Source: Acheta domesticus (Eukaryota; Arthropoda; Insecta; Orthoptera; Gryllidae). From it: a stretch of 64,000 nt of DNA. The notes under the pieces were generated by a model. The model searched no databases. It saw only the letters and a program-made list of their open reading frames with translations, and was not told the origin of the DNA. The position numbers were made by a program, and so were the translations under genes. The DNA lies in the NCBI GenBank assembly GCA_031308135.1, contig JAHLJT010000631.1, positions 2,581,371-2,645,370 of the forward strand, written 5' to 3'. The stretch's first letter is position 1; every line of letters starts with the position of its first letter. This document shows, piece after piece, positions 23,701-34,239 of this stretch.

Positions 23701-24550
23701 CGTTAAATGTGCCTATAATATTAGCAAGATAGTTGGGACCAAAATGAGTTAAAATATATGAAGAAAATTATTTATTGCCAAACCTCAACTTTCGCAATAC
23801 TAGTAGGTAACAATTTTGAAGTGTCAGTAACACTAGTCGTCAGCAATTTAATTACGTCTTAAATTTTATTAGAATTTATTACGTTTTTTTATGTTTCATA
23901 CGTGAAATGGAAAGGAAATAATGTGTGTGTGTGTGTGAGATATCACAGAGAATAGTCGAAATTAAAAAGATTTTCGGCTGTAGTTGAAATCAAAAGAAAA
24001 CAAGAATCTGTTTAAACGCTCAGTCACAAATTATGATTGAGTCACATAATTTCGTCAACAGCAATATTAGTGTCCAAACGATTAAGTTATCATCAAAAAA
24101 AGGTTATGATCGTCAAGTCGCAAGTCGTACTAACGTGAATTTGCAAAAGGTTAAAGACATACTAGATTATATGTAAACAGATGATGTTTATGTTCAAAGT
24201 TTGGTAGATACACAATGAAGACCTAGTATTCAGTCCAGAGTTTCAAGTGCGAGAGCGACGCGAATGCTCTTGTTCAGTGTAATCGTTAAGAGAGATTGCA
24301 TGTCTGGTGGCGTGATCTCGAATTTGAAGATACCATTAGTCAATTGTTGATAAGCATATGATGAATAGGCAGTACACTTATCCAAACATAAGAACAAATC
24401 TACATTCCTAGAAATACATGCAAACTTCATATAAAATATAAAGTAAAATGTTGATGCATTAATTTACTTATGTTTATTATCCAGAATTTTCTTACTGCAT
24501 AGACTGTTGCGTATAGCGTTAAATCAACAGTATTTCAAATAAACATATGT
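23701..24550. other. Intergenic DNA, short GT tract only
   Basis: AT-rich sequence with a short (GT)8 run at 23921-23937. No gene or element end was recognised. Confidence 0.4.
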
Positions 24551-24670
24551 ACAGGTGTCCCACCAACTATGGACCACTCTCATAACTTTATAAACGGTTC
24601 ACGGGATTGAAGTGCAGTTTTCACTCTATAATGCGGAATCATGGGGCAAGTAATATGATAGGTTGGTTGT
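24551..24670 (+). mobile_element. Single end of a TACAGG-type DNA transposon
   Basis: TACAGGTGTCCCACCAACTA followed by a stretch with AACGG, TGCAGTTTTCAC words, also present just inside the TACAGG ends of the foldback element at 1002-2251. Only one end is visible, so it is a fragment. Confidence 0.4.
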
Positions 24671-24704
24671 TAGTGATTCAGCTGTAATTCGGCTGTAATC
24701 GGGA

Positions 24705-25135
24705 TTTGGCTGTAATTTTCCCTCTCTGGATGGCGAGTTCCGGCACCGACCTACTTTCGGTTAGTGGGGTTTTCCCCAAGCAGGTATCTCCCACCACCGG
24801 GGTACCGCCTCAACCGAAACAAGCCTTAAGCTCCCGACTTGTGTGGTAGTACAGTGCATGTTAATGAAAGTGTGTGAAAGTAAGGGGTGAAGATATAACA
24901 AGGAAGAGGAAAGAAAGGTTGCGCGCGGTCATGGACCGCGCGCAATCATGACCGTTAGAGCATCAGCAGCTCTACATCTACATCTACATCAGCTACTCCA
25001 GCATTCGCCTGGTGTTGATCGGAGAAAACACGGAAAACTACCGATCAGAGCAACCGACCGCTAGAATTCTCTTCCAGACAGTGATTAAATTCGACTTAGG
25101 TGACAAAGTAGTGTCGACAATCCTGCCACCGTGGG
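24705..25135 (+). mobile_element. R2/NeSL-like LINE 5' fragment, second copy
   Basis: Plus-strand counterpart of minus 7600-7120: CTGGATGGCGAG, AGGTATCTCCCACCA and TGTGTGGTAGT in the same order, then GCGCGCGGTCATGGACCGCG. The codons from about 24992 read SSIRLVLIGE, TENYRSEQPTARILFQT and KFDLGDKVV, matching the 7.3 kb copy. A CTACAT trinucleotide-pair run (24973-24990) separates leader and ORF. Homology ends at about 25135. Confidence 0.6.
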
Positions 25136-25140
25136 GTCTC

Positions 25141-27235
25141 ACAAGTAATATTCTTTAGAGATATTGCTTTAACAATTTATTCTATATACCTCCAGTTACT
25201 ATTGCTTAACACGACCTCTTGGGGCAATCGCTAGCAATAATTCGATGTTGCCTTTCATAAGCCTAGCCACAGTCACAGCAACTGGTGGTTGGTAACGTTC
25301 GGCTGACCCTGTAAGGGATCTCTTCGAGCTAGTTGTCGTCTATTGTTTTCATTTTTCAGTTGTTTTTAATCCTCTCCCCCGTACTGGGACGGACATTAGG
25401 AATCTTGGTTGATGGGTGATTTTATTGCAGGAGATAGGTTATTTCGTTAAAGGTTTCTGAATGGTGGGAAGGAGAGGATGGGGATTTGGTAGGTGGGGTG
25501 GGGAGGGGAGCCTGTCAAATGTTTAAATATATTGTTTGAAATAAGTGAAGAATAGGAAAACATCATATTTAATTAAAAGGAAGAGTTGCTGCTTTCCGGA
25601 TTATGTAAGTTTGCAGTCTAATAAGACTTCAGAATTTTTTTTTATAAACTATGCATTAGAAACAGAAAGAAAGGGGTTTTCTGTTTCTTTCTGTTTGATT
25701 TAGTATTTTTTTATAAATTATTTATTTAAATATTGACAATGCATTGTTTGTGCATTGTGGTACTCGTAATTTAAATCTCGTGCTCAACGCTGCTGTGAAT
25801 GGGATATTACAAGTTCGGACATTTTACTGTTTGCTGGAACGATGTTTTTTGTCATGGCGTTATTCGGTGGAACATATTATCAACTCATGGATTTAGATAA
25901 AAAAGCGAAATAATCTTACTTTAAAACGACTTTGTCTAACAAGATAGTTGTTCGGACAAGCAAGCTTTTTATCATATCCATTTATTTATTTATATATGCT
26001 CATCGCATTATGATTAAGCTATTTGTACTATTAGTTGATTATGTATTTTATTTGTAATTATATAATACCTTCGACTCATACGACTCGTGATTCCGAGAAA
26101 AGCCCTTCCGCTCGGCACGATCGCCTGAGCGCGTTTCCAGGAAACGTCGTTCAATCCGTAAAGAATGTTCTGGACTATTTTGCGACCTCACATGTTTAAT
26201 TGCCTAATATATCCCATAAATCTTATAATTTAAAATGCCTTGCTAAAACAGTTTTTTTCAACCTGTTATTTGCAACTTATTTAAACTCAATTTAAGAGTT
26301 CATTTCTACTCCACACTGGTGAAGTGCCCCCTGCAGGCGCAAAACTTCTCTCCTCACCGCCGATCATCATGTGAGCGAAGCTCAGTCGAGCTGGAGAATT
26401 TGTCACGTACACACGCAGTAACACTCGGCTCCTAGCCTTTCGCTACATTGTAATCTCGAATGTACAAATGCAAGTTTTCTGTCTTGTGAAGTGTTAACCT
26501 GTGCAGTGTCTAATGTGTGCAACAGCCACTCACTGCCACTGAATTGTTCATCATGAACGTTTTCAAAAACTCACGCTTTCTACCAGCGATGGCAAGTATG
26601 ACTTATTGCTCGCTGCCTCTACGTCACATATTCGCACGATACTGAATCATGTGCGTAAAACTAACTGTGAATTCATTATTAATTTCTTACGGCTGTGTGA
26701 TAGGATCGAACAATCCCAGTGCACCCAGCTCCTTCATCTTGCGCAATATGACGGAACAGTGGTTTCTGTCATCCTCACGCGAGTGCTTCCTTGCCTTTGT
26801 AGCTGCCAACCATGCGCCACAAAACTACATTGTGCTCTTCCAGCTCTGTTTGCGTGTCCTCGCAGGTGGTAACACTTTCGACCTTGCGAACAGCCAGCCA
26901 GCGGTTCGGCGCCCCGGTTCTTCAAATACTCCCCTTCGTCACTTATGACGAACCACATCACAGGATGTATTGTATTTTCTATGAATTTTCTTCCAGCTTT
27001 AACTTATTCATCAATTGTATTCATTTTCTTTTCTGTATTCATTCAGCAATTTAATTATAAGTATTAACTTAACATGTTTGCTCATTTCTTTCTGAGTGAT
27101 GAGAGCTCCTGAGTAATTAGTTTCAGGAACGCAAGACTGGCGACTTGCAACCAATCAGTCGTTAATCTATCACCAGTGGTCCTCCAAGGTAAGTCGAGTA
27201 ATCAGAGGATGGTGGAGTGGTGTGAATTGGCTCAC
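25141..27235. other. Intergenic DNA without recognised genes
   Basis: About 2.1 kb. The part from 26330 to 26960 is more GC-rich and has several overlapping frames of up to 99 codons in different phases, but none resembles a family I know and no codon bias separates them. They may belong to an unidentified repeat. Confidence 0.35.
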
Positions 27236-27239
27236 ACCG

Positions 27240-27560
27240 TAATTAATTACAGTTCACTAATTACAAACACACGGGCTGCTCTTCCAATAGTCAGCACGGA
27301 ACGATTCTTTTATAGCTTCAAGATTTGGATACTTTAATATTTTGCAAGCTTTAACAAAAATTACATTATCTTATACAATTGTCTGAAGCGAATGAAGCCC
27401 GTAACTGGAAAAACAAACGGAACATTTTGAATTGGTTTCCATGTAGTACTGCATTCCAAAATACATCAATTAACACTATTTCGAAATACCTTCAAAGCCC
27501 TGACTTGAATTAGCAAACGGCATAGAATGTACTCGATAGAGCTTACGAAAAATTGACCGT
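27240..27560 (+). repeat. hAT C-terminal remnant joined to a dispersed repeat
   Basis: Codons at about 27270-27325 read TRAALPIVSTERFFYSFKIW, resembling the hAT dimerisation motif (P-x-x-x-A-S-x-E-R-x-F-S-x-L-K). From about 27325 to 27560 the sequence matches the inverse of 21955-21870 and 20585-20440. This is the uninterrupted form of that repeat. Confidence 0.55.
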
Positions 27561-28310
27561 TCGGAATCACTATGACGATTTGTAAAATGATGCACTAGAA
27601 CTATCCAAAGTAGAAGTGAAATTTAGCAATAAAGAAAAATTTACCGAAGTAAGGAAACGAAACGACATTTTGAGTAACTTTGCGAGGATCAACGAGTCCC
27701 CTGACGGTGAACAAAGATACAATGTTTAATACAGTGGCAATATTGAAAGTGACTCAGCTACAAGTTTTGATAGCTCTTTCCGACGTTGAAATTTACGAAG
27801 AAGCACAATAACTTCAGTCAAACTACTGATGTTACGGAAAACTTGACGTCTCAATTATTGTCTTTGTGCATTTGTTTAAACAGTCAAATTTCAAAACTAA
27901 GATCTTTTAAAGTTCCTGCAAGCGTATTTATAATTGAACAATGCTCATTATTAACAATTTTTCCCGATGTGTGTACAGTAGTGACATTATTCTCGACACT
28001 TACTGACGCGGTGAAAATTTCATGGGACTTGCAAATGGCGGCTGTCTGCGGGCGCTCCCTGGTGACTTTGATACTTGAGAAAGGTTTTCTTGCAGGATGT
28101 CCGGAGCTACCTATTGAGTTTTTGAACTCCGTCTCCAAATACGTTTCCTCCGATTCGCTTACAGGTGTAGTAGTATATACAACCTATTCCGTAATGGAAG
28201 AATGTTCCTTCCACCATGACCTACACTATATTCACTGTTTGCTTGCATACACTCATTCAAGAATTTTGTGTTCCCCCACCCTCAAAATTGTCTCTAGAGC
28301 CGCCACTGAG
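27561..28310. other. Unassigned sequence ending in a hAT-like terminus
   Basis: A plus-strand frame of 180 codons (27786-28328) has no family resemblance, and a minus-strand frame overlaps it. At 28294-28308 the plus strand reads CTAGAGCCGCCACTG, which is the inverse of a hAT-like terminus (CAGTGGCGGCTCTAG). The stretch is therefore likely the interior of a hAT element whose other end I could not locate. I do not call the frame a gene. Confidence 0.35.
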
Positions 28311-28741
28311 AGATGGTTAAAATCTTAAAAGATAATTCGTATTATTTCTTGAACTCGTGGTTTTATACTTTTGGATTTCAAGGCCAAGTCATTAAATAAC
28401 ACGTAAAATTATCGAACCAACGTTTTAACATTATATTTGATATTTATCGGAACATATTTGATATGCGCCAACTGAATTCTTATAGTTTTCCTGTTAACAC
28501 AATAACAAGGTGTGTGTCGAAAGAAACGCGCTGCTCTGCAATTAAATGCAGCAATAATGAAGGAAAGAATCCTGAGTTATTTTTTTTCCTTGTTCAATAG
28601 ATCTGGAAAGGAAAGACAGAACTTTGCTTTTACCTCCTAATAGAAATGTTATTACCTCCTAGATACCCTTATCACTACTACACTTTCTTTTTAGATTACT
28701 TACACATCTAGATATTTTCACGGACAGTACAGAAATACTCA

Positions 28742-28870
28742 GTGGCGGCCGGTATGGAATTCTATTGGTAGTGCCAGTTAGTGATGCGACATTCACAAAA
28801 AAAAACATCGATGCTAATGAAACATCGATGAAAAACTACCTATGTTTTTAAACATCGATGCGAGGTGTTT
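28742..28870 (+). mobile_element. hAT-like terminus with ACATCGATG repeats
   Basis: CAGTGGCGGCCGGTATGG at 28742 resembles hAT termini, and a second possible start, TAGTGATGCGACATTCAC, follows at 28788. Between 28804 and 28862 the word ACATCGATG occurs three times. No matching opposite end was found. Confidence 0.35.
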
Positions 28871-29568
28871 TACAACTGGTTTAGTAATCTCTAAAATAAA
28901 ATTCCTGGGCAACAAAATTTAATTTTACAGTGGCCATGTTTATTGAGTTATAGTGAAGACTGAGCTGAAAATAAACTAAAATAATAAGAACAATTAAAAA
29001 TATTCAGACTGAAAGCCTGAGCGCGTACAGTAATCTAGAGGTCACAACTGCCTGAGTTCACTGAAGAGGGGTGCGGGAAGAAGCCTTATGCCCAAAGCTC
29101 ACAGCGTACCCGCCTCTCCACGTGCGTAACACAAGGAAAGGCGTACGAAATACCAGGGCATCGGGGTCATTCTGAGCGAGAGATAATCTTCTCGATGAAG
29201 ACAGTGCCGCCATTAGTGCACTTTATGGAACAAACGTGAAACATGACCGTTCCGTTGCAATTTTGCATCGATTTTCATCAACTTTTGGTATTGTGATTTG
29301 ATAATTTCACATGAATTTTTTTTTCAAAACATTACTAATTTTCCCGTAATATAAAGTTATATCGTTTAAGTTTTTCAGGAGATGGCGGCAATGTTCGTAG
29401 AATAGAAGTTGCAATATTGTAATATTGTGCAAACGATATCAATAATACGAGAAAGGATGAGCTATTGAAGCTCCACTAGTTTTATTACGAGGGTGCACGT
29501 ACTTAATACTACGTAGATAATCACGTGGACACTTGTATGCCTATAAAGAAAAGAAAAAGAAAAAAATA
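28871..29568. other. Intergenic DNA, nothing recognised
   Basis: A moderately GC-rich stretch (29030-29240) with no supported frame, followed by AT-rich DNA. Confidence 0.35.
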
Positions 29569-29760
29569 AGGGTGCTAAGCAGCACATTCTTTCTCGCCTT
29601 TAATAATAGTTATGTAATACTATTTATACCACACTTTCTCTCCAAAATAACAAATCTCAGTCATTTTTTTGTATAACTCATCACGAATCATTGAACCTTT
29701 GGTGCGAAAACTAAATATTTTCAACGAAATATCAATACTGCAAATTTGACAATTATAACT
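29569..29760 (+). mobile_element. Family C fragment (left end)
   Basis: GGGTGCTAAGCAGCACATTC then TTTCTCGCC, followed by words shared in inverse with 48812-48655 (TTTATACCACAC, TTTGGTGCGAAAA). A third sister of families A and B. The right end is absent. Confidence 0.6.
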
Positions 29761-30039
29761 GCTTTTCATACAGTTAAATCATGTCTTAATAACGAGACGT
29801 AATTCTCAGAAATTCAGCTGCCGAGTCGCGACGCGGAACGTCGTTGTTGAATTCCAGTCTGATATTCCCTGAAGGGTAGCAATTTTTATTTCACATATTT
29901 CAAATAGAATTTCTAAGAGGTTAATTTGTAAACGTTTAACAAAAAAGCTGGAATGCAAGAAAGAACAAACAAATATGATATAATAAACAAATTCTAACAT
30001 ACGTAGCATACAAGATCTATCCAATCACTCTCATATTAC

Positions 30040-31170
30040 GTTCACGAAGCGCAGGATATTCAAAAGGCGACTAAGTTTGATACCAAATTTCTCGAAAAAA
30101 ATACTCATATTTTCGAGAAATTCAACATTACCTTATTTGAAGATCTGTTTTTGATGAACACATTTCATGAAAAAAATGTCTTCATAATTAAAGTAGTAGG
30201 AAGATACCTAACAAATTTCGATTTTTTTCAATTTTCGAAAAATCAGGCTTTTTAACCAATGACCTGCCCCATTTTCTTAAACGTTCTTCAGTCTATCCAA
30301 CAACACAATTTCATCAAAGACGATGAGGCCGTTTCTGAGAAAAAAATGTTTAAACAAAATTTAAAATTGCCCAGATTTTACGCAAAATTACGAGAAAAAT
30401 ATTCACATTTTCGAAAAATTGTACACGACCTTATTTCAAAACCTATCATTAAGGATCAGATTTTATTAAAAGAAAAAATCTCTATCTTTAATATTTTAGT
30501 TTAAGGACCACGTCGAATACAATTTTGAATTTTTGCAGTTTTCGAAAAATTAGAGTTTACGTCCTTTACAAAATCTTATCCAACAACAAAATTTATTCAA
30601 AATTAATGGTGCAATTTTTTCTGAAAATTTTGAAAATGTCCCAGGGGCTTCATGTAAATTACACCCCCCCCACACACACACATACAATTAAAAAATCGGT
30701 TTCAAATTCAGATTCATATGCGGCGCAATAAGACTCACGAAGACAGGAAGAGAGACGCAACTAAAAAAACACAAATATTGGCAGTATCAGCTTTACTGTA
30801 CGGGAGCGAGTTATGGGTATTGACGAGAAAGAAAAGTAGCAGCATACAAGCTTCCGATATGAGATTTCTAAGAGCACTAAAAAGCTGTAGCCTCCTAGAC
30901 CAGTTCAGAAACGAAAACATCCGAAAAGACTTCCAGACGGACGAACGGACAGTCTGACAGACGTTTTCCCGTCAATCGATATTTCAGTATCACGCACCCA
31001 CAAGGCAGGTATTCTGGCTACACCACGTCTTAGAGGATTTTTTTTCTAAATTTAGTAACTGGATTTGTCCACTTTTTCGTTAACAGGGCCCTGCAATAAA
31101 GGTTTTTCCGCCACAAATTCGCCTTTTTTCGCGCAATGTTACATTTCTCTCTACCGCGGTAGCGAGGAAG
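30040..31170 (+). mobile_element. Family B element, left end missing
   Basis: Contains two to three modules, a C-run/CA tract at 30663-30683, the tract GACGGACGAACGGACAG, TTTCCCGTCAATCGATATTT, GGCTACACCACGTCTTAGAG and AACTGGATTTGTCCAC in the order seen at the right-hand end of family B (21610-21850). The segment 30718-30957 has a frame of 79 codons interrupting the module pattern, with AVSALLYGSELWVLTRKK, a word typical of LINE RT C-termini (LLYGSETW). A LINE scrap has therefore probably inserted here. Confidence 0.6.
30715..30925 (+). pseudogene. LINE reverse-transcriptase scrap
   Basis: The frame around 30775-30915 reads TQILAVSALLYGSELWVLTR and then SDMRFLRALKSC. ...PxLLYGSExWxLxxK followed by MRFLRxxxG is a hallmark of the post-RT region in RTE- and jockey-like retrotransposons. 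It is about 210 bases long, in the middle of a family B element, and has no functional potential. Confidence 0.6.
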
Positions 31171-31319
31171 GAAAATGTTTCATATATGTTTCAATGGCTT
31201 GTAAAATGGTAATAGTTGTTTTGATATCTGGCTGCATTTAAAATGGTAAGTAATTTGGTGACGCAAACTGCTGCATGAAGCTCATTGGCTGAAGCCGGAT
31301 AGGCTGCGCAACAGCTCAT

Positions 31320-32045
31320 CCATGCCTTTGGGGAGCTTTTGCTTTATAGAAATCGACAGCAGTATCGATGTTCTGCGCAAGCACATTACGAGTTTTGCTA
31401 TCTCTTTTGTGCCTTTGCACATGAGCAGAAGATGGAGATTGCAGTCGATTCCGGATGTGAAGCGTCACAGCAATCGACAAAATCGTCGATCTTTCGCGCA
31501 TGCGCAGCCCGAGTTACGCATCACATTTGTGCATCTGCGCATGCGCAGAAGATCGAGATTGCAATCGACTGCTGTGCATAATGCCTTGCAAAACTTAGGG
31601 AGTAGGAAGGTTTTGTACCCTCTAACGTTACAGCGATTGACATAATTGCCGGTCTTCTACACATGCGCAGTTGGCGTTTAATAGAGTTTTTCCACCTCGA
31701 ACGTTAAGCACTATCGATCTTCTGCGCATGTGCAGATCCACTAAAGTGATGCTAAACTTGAATTGCGCATGGGAAGATCGATAATACTTAACTTTCGAGT
31801 TGACAATAAGGATTTTTGTCACATCGAACGTTAAGAATTATCGATCTTCTGCGCATGCGCAGATGCACTAAAGTGATGCAAAAATTAAACTGCGCATGAG
31901 CAGAAGATCGATAGTGCTTACCGTTCAAGGTGTCAAAAACTCCCTAAAAACTCTCTAGTATCACTTTTGTTTCCGCGCGCATGCGCAGAAGATCGATGTT
32001 GCAGTCTATCGCTCTCCGCTATGGCGTGCAGAACTCAGGGGCGCC
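31320..32045. repeat. Cluster of palindromic units with TGCGCATGCGCA motif
   Basis: Successive units of about 135-140 bases carry ATCGATCTTCTGCGCATGCGC and its inverse. Well-formed units lie at about 31684-31815 and 31809-31946; more diverged ones at about 31345-31480 and 31480-31620; a half unit at about 31970-32040. The motif TGCGCATGCGCA is exact at 31536-31547 and 31850-31861 and one base off (CGCGCATGCGCA) near 31495 and 31975. Each well-formed unit is an inverted repeat starting near AGTTTTTGACACC and ending near GGTGTCAAAAACTCCC, the structure of a small MITE. No coding sequence. Confidence 0.7.
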
Positions 32046-32091
32046 TCTTGCGCACGGTAACCGACTTCAGCCAATGAGCTTCGGGTACCAG

Positions 32092-32355
32092 ATTGTATAC
32101 TGCGATTTTTCTAAGAGCGACCCTCAAGGCCACTCAAATCCCATCTTCGCGATGGAATATGTCACGGCATTTCGCGTCTTTTCTCGGTCTTGCCGGTAGA
32201 AGTCGCATGATCGCAAGCACTGCTTCATACGGTCGCGAACGTGCGAAATCTAGCGAAACGACTGAGAAAGACGCGAAATGCCGTGACATATTCCATCGCG
32301 AAGATGGGATTTGAGTGGCCTTGAGGGTCGCTCTTAGAAAAATCGCAGTATATCA
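32092..32355. mobile_element. Near-perfect palindromic MITE
   Basis: The left arm begins TACTGCGATTTTTCTAAGAG and the right arm is its inverse, ending CTTAGAAAAATCGCAGTA. Arms of about 95 bases match almost without error, separated by a spacer of about 70 bases around GGTAGAAGTCGCATGATCGC. It is 264 bases with no coding sequence. The near-identity of the arms suggests a young insertion or arm-to-arm gene conversion. A diverged relative lies at 34441-34692. Confidence 0.85.
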
Positions 32356-32703
32356 CCATATTCTTTGTCATTTTCAATACAGCCAGATACCAAAATTATC
32401 AGCTTTTTACAAGTCACTGAAACACACATGAAGCATTTGTTTTAAATATTGCATCTTTTACATCTTCATGTTATTACGGGTTGGTTACCATTGAAAATTG
32501 CCTCTTTATAGCACTTTAAAATGTTTCTCGACACTTGCTCTCCATGGAACATGGCGGTTAGGATCTGGTCTGGCTTTTCAAACGAAATGCCCGTGCTGTG
32601 GTCACGTGATTCGTGACGCACACTGGTGCTGCGTAGAACGAGCAAACATCTGTGCGGCGGGGTAGCCCATCCATATGCTTTCACCATATAAAATCTCCCT
32701 AGT

Positions 32704-32843
32704 AGGGAGTTTTTGACACCTCGAACGTCAAGCACTATCGATCATTTGCGCATGCGCAGATGCACTAAAAGTGATGCGAAACTTGACCTGCGCATGAGCA
32801 GAAGATCGACAGCGCTCACCTTTCGAGGTGGCAAAAACTCCCT
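32704..32843. mobile_element. Full palindromic unit of the TGCGCATGCGCA family
   Basis: Begins AGGGAGTTTTTGACACCTCG and ends with the inverse GAGGTGGCAAAAACTCCCT. It contains TGCGCATGCGCA at 32747-32758 and CTGCGCATGAGCAG at about 32789. At 140 bases it is the cleanest member and shows that the units at 31.7-31.95 kb are members of one small palindromic element family. Confidence 0.8.
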
Positions 32844-32867
32844 TGTTTCCACATGCGCTCGATTATC

Positions 32868-33290
32868 AGGTGCGCGAGATCGACCGTTCCCCTCCCCGCG
32901 TGGCGGCGCGGGGCGGCGCCCGCCTTGACCTACCGCACTTTCGCCGCGCGGAACAGCGCGGGGGAAGACCAGGGACGGGTTGGCGAGCGGCGCGGCGGAG
33001 GGATGTCTCGGGCACGGACGGACGGGGCGGAGCGATGAAGTGGTGCGGGGGCAGCAGGGGAGGGGCGGCGGCGATAAGGGTACGCCACGTGGTGTGGCGT
33101 GGTGGCTCGGATGTAGGCGCGGCGCGGCGCGACGCGAGTTCAGGGCCGTCCGCGCCGCTGCGCTGGTTGCGTGTGGTTGTCACGCGCGCGCCACGCACGT
33201 CTCGCGCCACTCTCGCCCCTCCCCCCTCCCCCGCCCCCGCCCCCGCCACCACCGTCGAGCCGTGGGCGTCTTACCGACGAAACGGAGAAC
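32868..33290. other. GC-rich, CpG-rich island
   Basis: About 420 bases of very GC-rich sequence (long runs of GGCGGCG, CCCGCCCCCGCCCC and CGCGCG) in an otherwise AT-rich window, with abrupt edges on both sides. Open frames exist in several phases on both strands, including one of 195 codons on the plus strand, but all are low-complexity Arg/Gly/Pro/Ala products expected from the base composition. It could be an unmethylated promoter island with a first exon, or the GC-rich core of an unknown element. No TATA box or splice donor clearly favours a gene. Confidence 0.6.
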
Positions 33291-33745
33291 ACCCACGAAC
33301 TAGCATCATTCAAAGCAGCAAAGAATCCTGTGGTGTTAGTTTTGAAAGTATTTTAATTTTAACAATTAAATGGAGGTATGAAATTAAAAAGGCTTTTGAT
33401 AATTCTTTAAATTGATGAGTTTGCTTAAAAGAGTAGCTATACATCAAAAATATTCAGAAGAGAGCGAAATTCTCCTGTTGATAAAAAATAAACAATCGCT
33501 TTCTTTTGGTCTAACAAGCAATGGTTTGAAAACATATTTGTTAACCTGAAAGAAAAAAATATGTTTCCCACGTAAATTGGCGAACTGGTGACCATATTTT
33601 GGCTTCTTTTATTCTATTTAACCAAACACTCTTATAATGACCTTTTATTCCGGGAGGCTGTTGTACCTTTGAAGCAATGTAGCAACCTTTGAACATTTGA
33701 ATCTTGTAGGTCAGCGGTTCTCAACCAGTGGGTCGTGACCTGTAG

Positions 33746-33992
33746 CAGGGACGGATCCAGCCGATCATTGAGAGGGGGGGAGATGTTTGTTGTAACAAAA
33801 AATGTAAATGTAAACATAATAAACATTGTATATTTTTGTAGCGTACGTATGGTAGTATATGATATTGTTTAAATAATTACATACTTCTAAAATAAATATT
33901 TAAATCAATTTTGCCAAATAAAGAAAGATAACAAACGAAAACTCTAGGGTTTGGGGGGCATGGGCCCCGTAGATTCCCTGGAGCCGCCACTG
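33746..33992. mobile_element. Non-autonomous hAT MITE with 8-bp target duplication
   Basis: Ends are CAGGGACGGATCCAGCC and GGAGCCGCCACTG (inverse CAGTGGCGGCTCC). The flanks are ACCTGTAG (33738-33745) and ACCCGTAG (33993-34000), an 8-bp duplication with one later substitution. It is 247 bases and related to the element at 53138-53375. It sits just inside the terminus of the ZBED5-like hAT. Confidence 0.85.
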
Positions 33993-34239
33993 ACCCGTAG
34001 GGGAGATGCGGGCAGTGGAATAGGCGGTCAATTTATTTTCTGAAAAGTAAGTAAATAAGTAGTAGTACACATAAAAATATATAAGGAACATTTTATTTGG
34101 TTTTGTGACAACCATTAAGGATAGTGTGTAATTTGACATTGTTTTGTTTCAGCTATGTTGATTTTTAATGCCTGGTTCAAATCTGTTAGAACACACACAA
34201 ATGCACATGTAAGAAACGTTTTAGTTTGTTTTATAACAC

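Noticed and set aside
26606..26961. Overlapping frames of 75-99 codons on both strands.
   Set aside because: Mutually overlapping in different phases with no family resemblance; expected by chance in a GC-richer stretch.
27786..28328. 180-codon plus-strand frame as a possible gene.
   Set aside because: No recognisable domain or codon bias; it ends at a hAT-like terminus, so a chance frame within a transposon is more likely.
31320..32850. Regularly spaced repeats considered as a CRISPR-like array.
   Set aside because: Units are palindromic, spaced unevenly, diverged from each other and in a eukaryotic genome; they are small transposons.
32828..33415. 195-codon plus-strand frame through the GC island.
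   Set aside because: Low-complexity Arg/Gly/Pro/Ala product; other phases and the opposite strand are equally open because of the base composition, and the frame starts inside a palindromic repeat.
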